A stretch of DNA of 32,880 bases from Bacteroidaceae bacterium (GTDB lineage Bacteria > Bacteroidota > Bacteroidia > Bacteroidales > Bacteroidaceae), in contig JAKSLN010000018.1 in the NCBI GenBank assembly GCA_024401165.1, positions 1 through 32,880 on the forward strand. Direction: 5' to 3'. The translations under genes and the position numbers were made by a program. The notes beneath the pieces are model-generated. The model was not told the origin of the DNA, ran no database searches, and was given only the letters and a program-made list of their open reading frames with translations. Each line of letters starts with the position of its first letter. The first letter of the stretch is position 1. Below, piece after piece: positions 1 to 7,048 of this stretch.

Positions 1-283
1 TGTTTACACGCTTGCGGAAGTCGCCATTGGTGGTGTAGGGAGCACGGTAGTCGATAGCCTGTGCATTGGCCAGTGCGCCGTCGCAGCTCTGACCGGTGCT
101 GGCACCAGTGAAGATGCTAATCTTGAAGGGACGGCCAGCTGCATGCTCAGCCTCTGCCTTCTCTGCGATGGCTGCGGGGATGCTCTTAGGAGCACCTGCA
201 GGGGTAAAACCACTCAAACCGATGGTGTCGCCATTCTGAATCAAGGCAGCTGCTTCTGCTGCCGTAATCTTGTTGAATTCCAT
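1..283 (-). CDS. Acetyl-CoA hydrolase/CoA-transferase family protein, N-terminal part (cut by window edge)
   Basis: Reading leftward from an ATG at 283, an open frame runs 94 codons off the left edge without a stop. The N-terminus reads MEFNKITAAEAAALIQNGDT followed by a GLSGFTPAGAPKSIP segment and a FTGASTG segment. This is the start typical of the acetyl-CoA hydrolase/transferase family, which includes succinate:acetate CoA-transferases of about 500 residues. Family members move CoA between acetate and succinate or propionate. In succinate- and propionate-forming Bacteroidales that would place it in fermentation end-product metabolism; the exact substrate is inferred. The catalytic glutamate lies in the missing C-terminal part, so activity cannot be judged. 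A TAnnTTTG box about 45 bp upstream supports this start. An overlapping leftward frame starting at 213 is an out-of-frame shadow. Confidence 0.85.
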   Translation of the reverse strand, partial: MEFNKITAAEAAALIQNGDTIGLSGFTPAGAPKSIPAAIAEKAEAEHAAGRPFKISIFTGASTGQSCDGALANAQAIDYRAPYTTNGDFRKRVN

Positions 284-325
284 AATTACTATCTTTTGTT
301 TTGATTTTTTGATACTTTTCGAGCA

Positions 326-333
326 CAAAGTTA
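326..333 (-). promoter_or_regulatory. Bacteroidetes -7 promoter box for the CoA-transferase gene
   Basis: The minus strand reads TAACTTTG, a match to the Bacteroidetes primary sigma -7 consensus TAnnTTTG, about 43 bases before the ATG at 283. No clear TTTG -33 box is visible at the usual 19-21 base spacing. Confidence 0.6.
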
Positions 334-556
334 CAAAATATTTAATAATAATGGATTCTGAATCGGGAATAAAATGCAGATTTTTGCACAATTTTGCCAA
401 CTTTGTGCCATTCGCTTCTCTGTTGTTGCAAAAAAGTAGTGTGAATTTTGGGCAAACATCCCCTTCTGACGACAAGCGGAGGATAAACCATTTCTTTAAG
501 CCCCAATAGAAAATGATGTAGAAACAGGCATCGTGCCAGGTGGCAATAAATTGCAT

Positions 557-595
557 AAAAAAAACGGCGAACTTCGCAGTCAGCCGCTTTTCAAA
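557..595 (-). terminator. Intrinsic terminator of the leftward candidate RNA
   Basis: A minus-strand hairpin with a CGGC/GCCG core flanked by A-U pairs is capped by a GCGA tetraloop and followed by eight T residues (564-557). The plus strand also gives a hairpin followed by TTTTC, so it may work weakly in both directions, but no rightward gene ends here. Confidence 0.55.
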
Positions 596-625
596 ACTAA
601 ACCTTAACTATGAAAAAATCTAATG
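557..625 (-). ncRNA. Candidate leftward small RNA or attenuated leader
   Basis: A well-formed leftward promoter (TTTG at 658-661, 19-base spacer, TACCTTTG at 631-638) should start transcription near 625. About 35 bases on, the minus strand forms a hairpin: a stem of AAAAGCGGC against GCCGTTTTT (G-U tolerated), a 2x2 internal loop, ACT/AGT, and a GCGA tetraloop. It ends in eight T at 564-557. This has the layout of an intrinsic terminator, giving an RNA of roughly 70 nt. No open frame of note lies inside. It could be a free small RNA, or a leader whose terminator controls read-through into the CoA-transferase gene 270 bases further left. That gene also has its own promoter at 326-333, which favours the small RNA reading. 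This is inferred from sequence only. Confidence 0.45.
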
Positions 626-630
626 TGATG

Positions 631-661
631 CAAAGGTAGATATTTTGACAATAACGGCAAA
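631..661 (-). promoter_or_regulatory. Leftward promoter, -33 TTTG and -7 TACCTTTG
   Basis: On the minus strand TTTG (661-658) is followed after 19 bases by TACCTTTG (638-631). Both boxes and the spacing match the Bacteroidetes primary-sigma consensus. It faces away from miaB and feeds the hairpin-plus-U8 unit at 557-590. Confidence 0.6.
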
Positions 662-771
662 GGAAAAGTGTAAAAAACTGCAAAAATTAAACTCTTTTAA
701 CATAAAATATGCTAAAAAGAGTGCCCAAAAGGGTAGAAAAGTGGCCGTAAAAGGTAAAAAGGGGACGTAAG

Positions 772-804
772 ATTGACAATTCTCGATTTTTATTCGTACC
801 TTTG
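772..804 (+). promoter_or_regulatory. miaB operon promoter
   Basis: ATTG at 772-775, then 21 bases, then TACCTTTG at 797-804. The predicted start is near 810, giving a leader of about 28 nt before the ATG at 837. It probably drives the whole miaB-to-folK run. Confidence 0.75.
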
Positions 805-836
805 CAGTCACAATCGCGCATACGCGCCTATAGATA

Positions 837-2183
837 ATGATGAAAAAACTACTGATAGAAACATACGGATGCCAGATGAACGTGGCTGACAGCGAGGTTG
901 TTGCCTCGGTCATGGGCATGGCAGGATACGAAACAACGGAGAAGCTGGAGGAGGCAGACGCAGTGTTCCTGAACACCTGCAGCGTTCGCGACAATGCAGA
1001 GCAGAAGATTCTCTCAAGGCTGGAGTTCCTGCACAGTCAGCAACGCAAGGGCAAGCGTCTCATCATCGGAGTGCTGGGTTGCATGGCCGAGCGTGTGAAG
1101 GAAGACCTCCTGAACCAGCATGGTGCAGACCTCGTGTGCGGTCCCGACTCATACTTGTCGCTTCCCGACCTCATTGCTCAGGCAGAACTTGGCCAGAAGG
1201 CCATCAACGTTGACCTCTCGCTGAGCGAGACCTACAAGGACGTGGTGCCCCAGCGCATCTGCGGTACCCACATTGGCGGTTTCGTGAGCATCATGCGTGG
1301 CTGCAACAACTTCTGCCACTACTGCATCGTTCCCTACACCCGTGGCCGTGAGCGCAGCCGCGACGTCGAGAGCATCCTGCGCGAGGTTCGCGACCTCAGG
1401 GATCGTGGTTTCAAGGAAGTGACGCTGCTGGGACAGAACGTGAACAGCTATAAAGCCCCTCTCCCAAGTTCACCCGAAGGGGAGGAGTCGTTTGTGTCCT
1501 TCCCACAACTGCTGAAGAGGGTGGCACAGGAGGTTCCTGAGATGCGCATCCGCTTTACGACCAGTCATCCCAAGGACATGAGCGACGACACGCTGCGTGT
1601 CATTGCTGAGGTTCCCAATGTCTGCAAGCACATTCATCTGCCCGTGCAGAGCGGCAGCGACCGCATTCTGGAGACGATGAACCGCAAATATACGCGTGAG
1701 TGGTATATGGGTCGTATTGAGGCTATTCGCCGCATCGTGCCGGACTGTGCCATCACGACCGACATCTTCGTTGGCTATAGCAGCGAGACGGAGGAGGACC
1801 ACCAGCTGAGCCTTAGCCTGATGCGTGAGGTGGGCTACGACAGCGCCTTCATGTTTAAGTATTCTGAGCGCCCCGGCACGTATGCAAGCAAGCATCTGCC
1901 CGACAACATTGACGAGGAGACGAAGATTCGCCGCCTGAACGAGCTTATCGCCCTCCAGAACGAGATGTCGGCCAAGCGCAACAAAGAGTGCATCGGCAAG
2001 GAGTATGACATCTTGATCGAAGGCGTGAGCAAGCGTTCGAAGGAACAGCTCTTTGGTCGAACGGAGCAGAACAAGGTGGTCATCATCGACCGCGAGAACC
2101 ACCACATCGGCGACACCGTACGTGTCAAGATTACCGAGAGCAGCAGCGCGACGCTGATAGGTTGTGCGTGTGAAGTGAAATAG
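837..2183 (+). CDS. miaB: tRNA-2-methylthio-N6-dimethylallyladenosine synthase MiaB
   Basis: A 448-residue radical SAM methylthiotransferase that adds a methylthio group to i6A37 of tRNAs reading UNN codons. The N-terminal UPF0004 domain carries the three auxiliary cluster cysteines: C12 in YGCQMNVADSE, C48 in NTCSVRDNAEQ and C82 in GVLGCMAERV. The radical SAM CxxxCxxC is C156, C160 and C163 (RGCNNFCHYCIVPYTRGRE). A TRAM RNA-binding domain occupies roughly the last 65 residues. Length is normal for the family. Two ATGs occur in tandem (837 and 840), and either could be used. An odd segment near residues 206-216 (KAPLPSSPEGEE) is encoded by a GC-rich palindrome resembling an inserted repeat (see findings). 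First gene of a closely packed run; ftsX follows 17 bp later. A long antisense frame over the 3' part is a shadow. Confidence 0.96.
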   Translation: MMKKLLIETYGCQMNVADSEVVASVMGMAGYETTEKLEEADAVFLNTCSVRDNAEQKILSRLEFLHSQQRKGKRLIIGVLGCMAERVKEDLLNQHGADLVCGPDSYLSLPDLIAQAELGQKAINVDLSLSETYKDVVPQRICGTHIGGFVSIMRGCNNFCHYCIVPYTRGRERSRDVESILREVRDLRDRGFKEVTLLGQNVNSYKAPLPSSPEGEESFVSFPQLLKRVAQEVPEMRIRFTTSHPKDMSDDTLRVIAEVPNVCKHIHLPVQSGSDRILETMNRKYTREWYMGRIEAIRRIVPDCAITTDIFVGYSSETEEDHQLSLSLMREVGYDSAFMFKYSERPGTYASKHLPDNIDEETKIRRLNELIALQNEMSAKRNKECIGKEYDILIEGVSKRSKEQLFGRTEQNKVVIIDRENHHIGDTVRVKITESSSATLIGCACEVK

Positions 2184-2200
2184 CCCCCCAACGACTCAAA

Positions 2201-3076
2201 ATGAAAAAGGTCAAGAAGACATTCCCCCTGCAATGGCAGGCGTTTACCAGCACGTTGAGTACGACGATGGTGCTGATACTGATGGGCTTGGTCGTGCTGT
2301 GTGTGCTGACAGCCAAGCGCGTAACGAGCACGGTCAAGGAGAATCTGATCGTCACCGTCACCCTGAGTGAGGACGTTTCGGTGAGCAGGACGGCAAGCAT
2401 GCAGTCGATGCTGAAGACGGAGCGATACGTGAATGACGTGACGATGATCTCGGCCGAGGATGTGCTGAAGGAACAGATTGAGACCATCGGCAGCGATCCG
2501 TCGGACTTCATCGGTTTCAATCCCTACAACACGGAACTGGAGCTGAACATGGAACCCGACTATGCCAATTCGGACAGTCTGGATTGGATAGTGGAGGAGC
2601 TGAAGACGCGCTTCCCCGAGATTACGGACATCAACTACCAGAGGGATCTGGTGGACAACCTGAACAACAATCTGAACAAGATAACGCTGGTGCTGGTGGT
2701 GCTGGCAACGCTGCTGCTGCTGGTACTGATTACACTCATCAACAATACGGTACACCTGACTATCTACAGCCGCCGCTTCCTTATCCACACAATGAAACTG
2801 GTGGGTGCAAGCTGGTCCTTCATTCGCCGTCCTTTCCTTGTCCGCAGTCTGTGGATGGCGCTAATCGCTGCCTTTGTGGCCGATGCCCTGCTGTTCATCG
2901 GAACGCGTACCATGCTAAACTATGACCCGGCCCTCGAGCGCATCATCCCAACGGGCAACATTGTCATCATGCTGGGCTGCGTGCTGTTGCTTGGCCTGTT
3001 CATCATGCTCCTCTGCACCTATCTCAGCGTCAACCATTTCATCAAGATGAGCGAGCACAAGATGTGGGAGAAATAG
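2201..3076 (+). CDS. ftsX: Cell division protein FtsX (ABC-type permease)
   Basis: A 291-residue membrane protein with the FtsX layout. It has a short cytoplasmic N-terminus and a first membrane segment at about residues 20-39. An extracytoplasmic domain of about 115 residues follows, and then three membrane segments at about 158-182, 205-230 and 253-277. With the ATPase FtsE it couples division to activation of cell wall hydrolases. ftsE is not in the window, so the partner must be encoded elsewhere, as is common in Bacteroidetes. The gene begins 17 bp after miaB and is followed after about 120 bp by the DUF3098 gene, then uppP, an order often seen in this phylum. Identification rests on topology, length and context rather than on a catalytic motif. 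Confidence 0.9.
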   Translation: MKKVKKTFPLQWQAFTSTLSTTMVLILMGLVVLCVLTAKRVTSTVKENLIVTVTLSEDVSVSRTASMQSMLKTERYVNDVTMISAEDVLKEQIETIGSDPSDFIGFNPYNTELELNMEPDYANSDSLDWIVEELKTRFPEITDINYQRDLVDNLNNNLNKITLVLVVLATLLLLVLITLINNTVHLTIYSRRFLIHTMKLVGASWSFIRRPFLVRSLWMALIAAFVADALLFIGTRTMLNYDPALERIIPTGNIVIMLGCVLLLGLFIMLLCTYLSVNHFIKMSEHKMWEK

Positions 3077-3195
3077 AAATGCCTCGACAAAACGTCGGGC
3101 TCTTGACGATTCAAGTATCGAAAAAAACGATAATCGATAAATCGAAAGTTCTAGCAATTGAAAAACAAAAAAGCCAAAAGAAAACAAAAAACGAT

Positions 3196-3459
3196 ATGAA
3201 AAAGAACGATTTTGCATTCGACAAGATGAACTTTATCCTGCTGGCCATCGGCATGGCAGTGGTTGTTGTCGGCTTTGTCCTAATGGCAGGCAGCGGAAGT
3301 ACGGAGGAGGCTTTCAATCCCGATATCTTCAGCGCCCAGCGCATCAAGGTGGCTCCCATCGTTTGCTTTGCTGGTTTCTGCTTTGTGGTGTACGGCATCA
3401 TGCACAAGCCCAAGACCGTGAGCGAGGAGGAGGAAATGAAGAAAATTGATCAGGAATAA
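3196..3459 (+). CDS. DUF3098 small membrane protein
   Basis: An 87-residue protein with two hydrophobic segments (about 12-31 and 52-71) joined by a short polar loop, and a charged acidic C-terminal tail. This matches the DUF3098 family of Bacteroidetes, which usually sits between ftsX and uppP as it does here. The function is not known. The frame is open from 3064, but the stretch before 3196 is A-rich leader sequence, and the ATG at 3196 is followed directly by a typical family start (MKKNDFAFDKMNF). uppP begins 6 bp after the stop. The position suggests a role in envelope or division biology, but that is inference from neighbours only. Confidence 0.85.
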   Translation: MKKNDFAFDKMNFILLAIGMAVVVVGFVLMAGSGSTEEAFNPDIFSAQRIKVAPIVCFAGFCFVVYGIMHKPKTVSEEEEMKKIDQE

Positions 3460-3465
3460 GCGGAC

Positions 3466-4305
3466 ATGGATAGTTTACAAGCTCTCATACTGGGCCTCGT
3501 GCAAGGCCTTACGGAATATCTGCCCGTCAGCAGTAGCGGTCATCTGGAAATTGGCAAGATGCTGCTTGGCATAGACCCAGAGGCAGGCGGTCTGACGTTT
3601 GACATCGTCGTACATGTTGCCACCGTGCTGGCAACGCTTGTCATCCTGTGGAAAGAGGTGTTCTGGCTCTTTGGCGACCTTTTCAAGAAACCCAACCCCA
3701 TGAACGAGGGGCAGCGCTATGTGCTCAACATCATCATCTCGATGATTCCCGTTGGTCTGGTGGGCTTTTTGCTGAAAGACACCATCGAGGGATTGTACGA
3801 GGGCGACGAGAAGGTGAAGGTCATCGTTGTGGGCTGCTGCCTGTTGCTGACGGCTGCCTTGCTCTCGCTTACGCACTTCTATCAGAACAGAAAGGAGAAG
3901 GAGAATATCTCCCCCCTGGACGCCTTTATCATCGGTATCGCACAGGCTTGTGCTGTGCTGCCCGGACTTAGCCGCAGCGGTTCGACCATTGCGACAGGCC
4001 TCTTGCTTGGCAATAGTAAGAAGACGCTGGCGCAGTTCTCGTTCCTGATGGTCATCCCTCCCATTCTCGGTGAGGCGTTGCTCGACTTCAAGCATATTTT
4101 TGCACCCAGTGCTGAATATCTGGCATCGCACCCTGGTGCTAATGTGAGCGTAGACACGCTGCCTCTGCTCATCGGCTTTGCAGCCGCCTTCGTGTCGGGT
4201 TGTTTCGCCTGCAAATGGATGATCAGCCTGGTCAAGAAGTGCAAGTTGATTTACTTTGGCATCTATTGCGCATTGGCTGGTCTTGCCTTGCTGATTTTTG
4301 GTTAA
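3466..4305 (+). CDS. uppP: Undecaprenyl-diphosphatase UppP (BacA)
   Basis: A 279-residue integral membrane phosphatase that converts undecaprenyl diphosphate to the monophosphate, recycling the lipid carrier for peptidoglycan and surface polysaccharides. The two family signatures are present: [20 protein letters not shown] near the N-terminus (E17, S22-S24, H26) and [20 protein letters not shown] in the middle, with the catalytic PGxSRSG arginine. The rest is mostly hydrophobic helices, and length is normal. It starts 6 bp after the DUF3098 stop; truB starts 7 bp after its own stop. A 282-codon antisense frame covering the gene is a shadow. Confidence 0.97.
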   Translation: MDSLQALILGLVQGLTEYLPVSSSGHLEIGKMLLGIDPEAGGLTFDIVVHVATVLATLVILWKEVFWLFGDLFKKPNPMNEGQRYVLNIIISMIPVGLVGFLLKDTIEGLYEGDEKVKVIVVGCCLLLTAALLSLTHFYQNRKEKENISPLDAFIIGIAQACAVLPGLSRSGSTIATGLLLGNSKKTLAQFSFLMVIPPILGEALLDFKHIFAPSAEYLASHPGANVSVDTLPLLIGFAAAFVSGCFACKWMISLVKKCKLIYFGIYCALAGLALLIFG

Positions 4306-4312
4306 AGGAGAT

Positions 4313-5020
4313 ATGGACTTCATACAAGGCGAAATACTCTACTTCGACAAACCGTACCGCTGGACATCATTCGATGCAGTGGCCAAGGTGCGCTGGCTCT
4401 TGTGCCGAAAGTTGGGCGTCAAGAAATTGAAGGTCGGTCATGCCGGCACGCTCGACCCCCTGGCAACGGGTGTCGTCATCGTCTGTACGGGTCGTGCCAC
4501 TAAGCGCATCGACGAACTGCAAGCCCATACGAAGGAATATGTGGCTACGCTACAGCTGGGTGCGACAACGCCCAGTTTTGACCTCGAAAAGGAAATTGAC
4601 CAAACCTATCCGACCGACCATATCACGCGTACCCTCATCGACGAGGTGCTGCCACGTTTTCGCGGACGCATCGAACAGGTGCCCCCTGCCTTCTCGGCTG
4701 TCAAGGTAGATGGCGACCGTGCCTACAAGCTGGCTCGCAAGGGTGAGGAGGTGAAGCTGAAGGCCAAGGTGCTGGTCATCGACGAACTGGAAGTGCAGGC
4801 GTTTGACGAGGAGAAGATGCAACTGACGCTTCGCATCGTCTGCAGCAAGGGAACCTACATCCGAGCCTTGGCCCGTGATATTGGCGAGGCGCTCAATAGT
4901 GGCGCCCATCTCATTGCCTTGCGCAGAACCCGTGTTGGCGACGTTCGTGTCGAAGACTGCATGCAGGTTGAGAACTTCGCTGAGTGGCTTGACAAGCAAG
5001 AGATAGAAATGCCATCGTGA
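4313..5020 (+). CDS. truB: tRNA pseudouridine(55) synthase TruB
   Basis: A 235-residue enzyme making pseudouridine 55 in the T-loop of tRNAs. The catalytic aspartate is D48 in [20 protein letters not shown], the same position as in E. coli TruB. Further signatures are the [19 protein letters not shown] segment and the [15 protein letters not shown] segment. A TTG at 4298 would extend the protein by 5 residues and overlap uppP. The ATG at 4313 is preferred because AAAGGAG lies just before it (4304-4310) and the protein then starts like its relatives. It belongs to the miaB-to-folK run; queA follows after 70 bp. Confidence 0.96.
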   Translation: MDFIQGEILYFDKPYRWTSFDAVAKVRWLLCRKLGVKKLKVGHAGTLDPLATGVVIVCTGRATKRIDELQAHTKEYVATLQLGATTPSFDLEKEIDQTYPTDHITRTLIDEVLPRFRGRIEQVPPAFSAVKVDGDRAYKLARKGEEVKLKAKVLVIDELEVQAFDEEKMQLTLRIVCSKGTYIRALARDIGEALNSGAHLIALRRTRVGDVRVEDCMQVENFAEWLDKQEIEMPS

Positions 5021-5090
5021 TGCCAACCCGTCTTGCCTCCTTCATCTTGAAAAAAGGGGAAAGTATAGAAAAACAAACAAAAACTACATA

Positions 5091-6221
5091 ATGAAACTAT
5101 CACAATTCAAGTACAAGCTCCCTGAGGAGCGCATTGCCCAACATCCCACCCGCTTTCGTGACGACTGCCGACTGATGGTGGTTCACGCCAAGAGCGGAAC
5201 GATAGAGCATCGCGACTACTTCTCCGACATCCTCGACTACTTTGACGAGAAGGACGTCTTCGTATTCAATGACACTAAGGTCTTCCCCGCCCGCCTGTAT
5301 GGCAACAAGGAGAAGACGGGTGCAAAGATTGAGGTGTTCCTGCTTCGCGAGTTGAATGAGGAACTGCGCCTGTGGGACGTTCTGGTAGACCCTGCCCGCA
5401 AGATTCGCATCGGCAATAAATTGTATTTTGGCGAGGACAACTCGATGGTGGCCGAGGTCATCGACAATACCACAAGCCGCGGTCGTACGCTGCGCTTCCT
5501 CTATGACGGTCCTCACGACGAGTTCAAGGCTGCGCTTTATGCCTTGGGTGAGGCTCCGCTGCCCAAGACCATCCTGAAGCGTCCGAGCGAACCTCAGGAC
5601 TTAGAGGACTTCCAGTGTATCTTTGCCAAGAACGAGGGTGCCGTGACTGCACCTACCGCTGGTCTGCACTTCAGTAAGTCGCTGATGAAGAGAATGGAGA
5701 TCAAGGGCATAGACTTTTCTTATGTCACCATGCATTGCGGCTTGGGTGATTTCCGTGCGATAGACGTTGAGGACCTTACCAAGCACAAGATGGACAGCGA
5801 GGAGATACACGTCAACGAGGAGGCCTGCGACATCATCAACCATGCAAAGGCAGAAGGTCACAAGGTGTGTGCTGTCGGCACCACCGTTCAGCGCGTCATG
5901 GAGACTGCCGTCAGCGCTGACAATAAGATCAAGCCTTACGATGGCTGGACGAACAAGTTCATCTTCCCCCCCTACGACTTTTATCTGGCCGATGCCATGG
6001 TTGCCAACTTCTACATGCCCTATAGCACATTGCTCATGCTGACCTGCGCCTATGGCGGATATGACCTGATTATGAAGGCTTATAAGGAGGCTGTCAAGAC
6101 GGAGTTCCCCGTGCTTGACCGCGATGGCAATACAATGCTGGACGAGGAGACGGGCGAACCTTTGGTTGAGCACTATCGTTTCGGAACTTATGGCGATGCC
6201 ATGCTGATCCTGAAGGACTAA
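5091..6221 (+). CDS. queA: tRNA preQ1(34) S-adenosylmethionine ribosyltransferase-isomerase QueA
   Basis: A 376-residue enzyme that transfers and rearranges the ribosyl group of SAM onto preQ1 at tRNA position 34, making epoxyqueuosine. Family marks include the N-terminal [25 protein letters not shown], the [15 protein letters not shown] segment, a GLGDFRAI segment and the C-terminal YGDAMLIL. The protein is longer than the usual 340-350 residues because of an insert of about 25 acidic residues at about 337-361, just before the conserved [11 protein letters not shown] end. Part of the tRNA-modification and envelope run. A weak hairpin (AAGCC/GGCTT, 6239-6254) lies in the 84-bp gap before folK. 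It consumes SAM, and metK lies about 830 bp downstream. Confidence 0.95.
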   Translation: MKLSQFKYKLPEERIAQHPTRFRDDCRLMVVHAKSGTIEHRDYFSDILDYFDEKDVFVFNDTKVFPARLYGNKEKTGAKIEVFLLRELNEELRLWDVLVDPARKIRIGNKLYFGEDNSMVAEVIDNTTSRGRTLRFLYDGPHDEFKAALYALGEAPLPKTILKRPSEPQDLEDFQCIFAKNEGAVTAPTAGLHFSKSLMKRMEIKGIDFSYVTMHCGLGDFRAIDVEDLTKHKMDSEEIHVNEEACDIINHAKAEGHKVCAVGTTVQRVMETAVSADNKIKPYDGWTNKFIFPPYDFYLADAMVANFYMPYSTLLMLTCAYGGYDLIMKAYKEAVKTEFPVLDRDGNTMLDEETGEPLVEHYRFGTYGDAMLILKD

Positions 6222-6238
6222 GTTCACCCTTGGATGGC

Positions 6239-6282
6239 AAGCCGCTTTAGGCTTCATGTTTTATTTCAATCGGAGAATCTCC
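6239..6282 (+). other. Two short hairpins between queA and folK
   Basis: AAGCC (6239-6243) pairs with GGCTT (6250-6254) and is followed by a T-rich but interrupted stretch. GGAGA (6272-6276) pairs with TCTCC (6278-6282) around one base. The first could be a weak terminator. The second is a perfect short palindrome with too small a loop to be convincing as RNA. Both are seen directly; function is unknown. Confidence 0.3.
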
Positions 6283-6305
6283 TATATAAATATAAATAAG
6301 GTATA

Positions 6306-6791
6306 GTGAGACATCATGTTTACTTTGGCCTAGGTAGTAACCTGGGCAACCGCCACATGCTGCTGGAGCAGGCTATCGATGCCCTCCAGCAGCATGTAGG
6401 CAGTTTGGTGGCGTGCTCATCGTTCATAGAGACCGAACCTTGGGGATTCGAGAGCGAACATAGGTTCTTGAACGCGGTTGTACACTTTACGACTGAATAT
6501 TCGCCCCTTGATACCCTCCTGGCAACGCAAACCATTGAACGTCAGTTGGGAAGGACCCAGAAAAGCTGTGATGGGCAATATCACGACCGCCCCATCGATA
6601 TTGACATCCTTATGTACGATGACATTCGTCTTGACGAAACGTACAACGTGGATGGAAGGGTAGTGCGGTTGACCCTGCCCCATCCTCACATGCATGAACG
6701 GGACTTTGTCATGAAACCGCTTGCCGAGATTGATATTCATCGCAGTTGTTTAAGCCTCCTCAACAACATTCTTCCGGGCATTTCTTCATAA
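6306..6791 (+). CDS. folK: 2-amino-4-hydroxy-6-hydroxymethyldihydropteridine pyrophosphokinase FolK
   Basis: A 161-residue HPPK that transfers pyrophosphate from ATP to the folate pterin precursor. It has the N-terminal VYFGLGSNLGNR, the ETEPWGF segment and the metal- and ATP-binding RPIDIDILMYDD, followed by LPHPHMHERDFVMKPLAEI. Length is normal. The start is a GTG at 6306: the next in-frame upstream codons reach a TAA at 6297, and the nearby ATG at 6316 is out of frame. It is the last gene of the run. The gap after it carries the metK promoter. Confidence 0.94.
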   Translation: MRHHVYFGLGSNLGNRHMLLEQAIDALQQHVGSLVACSSFIETEPWGFESEHRFLNAVVHFTTEYSPLDTLLATQTIERQLGRTQKSCDGQYHDRPIDIDILMYDDIRLDETYNVDGRVVRLTLPHPHMHERDFVMKPLAEIDIHRSCLSLLNNILPGISS

Positions 6792-6827
6792 ATTGGGTGC
6801 TATAAAGAAGAAATGTGAATGTGTATG

Positions 6828-6857
6828 TTGGAATGTGAAAAAAAATGCGTACCTTTG
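6828..6857 (+). promoter_or_regulatory. metK promoter
   Basis: TTG at 6828-6830, a 19-base spacer, then TACCTTTG at 6850-6857. The predicted start near 6863 leaves a leader of about 185 nt before the metK ATG, with a structured element right at its 5' end. Confidence 0.75.
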
Positions 6858-6863
6858 CACTGT

Positions 6864-6930
6864 AAAACAAAATGTGGATAGATTTGGGCTGCTTGCAACC
6901 ACAGAAAAAAATGCTAAAACGACAAGGCTG
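6864..6930 (+). promoter_or_regulatory. Candidate SAM-II-type riboswitch in the metK leader
   Basis: At the very start of the predicted transcript TGTGG (6873-6877) pairs with CCACA (6899-6903). This makes a 5-bp hairpin whose loop carries GATTT (6881-6885) and TTGCAA (6893-6898). After the stem comes an A-run and then TGCTAAAA (6912-6919). From memory of the family, SAM-II aptamers have this order: short P1, loop with GAUUU and UUGCA, then A-rich linker and GCUAAAA, where loop and 3' tail form a pseudoknot that binds SAM. Here TTGCA can pair with TGC(T)AA. SAM-II elements are known upstream of methionine and SAM genes in Alphaproteobacteria and Bacteroidetes. A possible switch partner is GACAAG (6921-6926) with CTTGTC (6973-6978). 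Not confirmed by a covariance search. Confidence 0.55.
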
Positions 6931-7012
6931 GAGCGATACATAGTCGCAGGACAACTCTTATGCCGACAATGTCTTGTCATGCATTTCTGCCCGATTTCTT
7001 TCCCCATTAATT

Positions 7013-7042
7013 TTTAATTATTAATTTCTAATTCTTAATTAC
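7013..7042 (+). other. AT-only leader repeats just before metK
   Basis: A run of TTAATT/TAATT-type repeats ends a few bases before the metK ATG. It leaves the start region unstructured and there is no GGAGG-like ribosome site, which is common in Bacteroidetes, where A/T-rich leaders replace strong Shine-Dalgarno pairing. Confidence 0.4.
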
Positions 7043-7048
7043 AAGATT

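Larger units (their letters stand above)
284..836. other. 553-bp intergenic region between CoA-transferase and miaB
   Basis: AT-rich divergent gap. It holds the CoA-transferase promoter (326-333), a leftward promoter plus terminator unit (557-661, listed separately), an inverted repeat (ACTCTTTT at 691-698 and AAAAGAGT at 715-722), an A-rich stretch, and the miaB promoter (773-804). Short open frames here, such as one spanning 270-509 on the plus strand and one at 620-994 on the minus strand, show no family resemblance, and the promoters run through or against them. I see no protein gene. Confidence 0.7.

Noticed and set aside
270..509. 79-codon plus-strand open frame
   Set aside because: It starts inside the CoA-transferase gene on the other strand, crosses its promoter, has no family resemblance and no promoter of its own.
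620..994. 124-codon minus-strand open frame
   Set aside because: It covers the miaB promoter and start on the opposite strand, and the composition is that of a shadow frame.
1835..2788. 317-codon antisense open frame over miaB and ftsX
   Set aside because: It runs across two well-identified genes, and its product is a low-complexity Q/H/R-rich sequence typical of antisense frames in GC-rich coding DNA.
3475..4323. 282-codon antisense open frame over uppP
   Set aside because: uppP carries both family signatures on the plus strand; the antisense product has no recognisable features.
6864..6980. SAM-I riboswitch in the metK leader
   Set aside because: GCAACC and TGCTAAA fragments resemble SAM-I, but the leader lacks the upstream P1/P2 and kink-turn segments and is too short on the 5' side; the SAM-II layout fits better.
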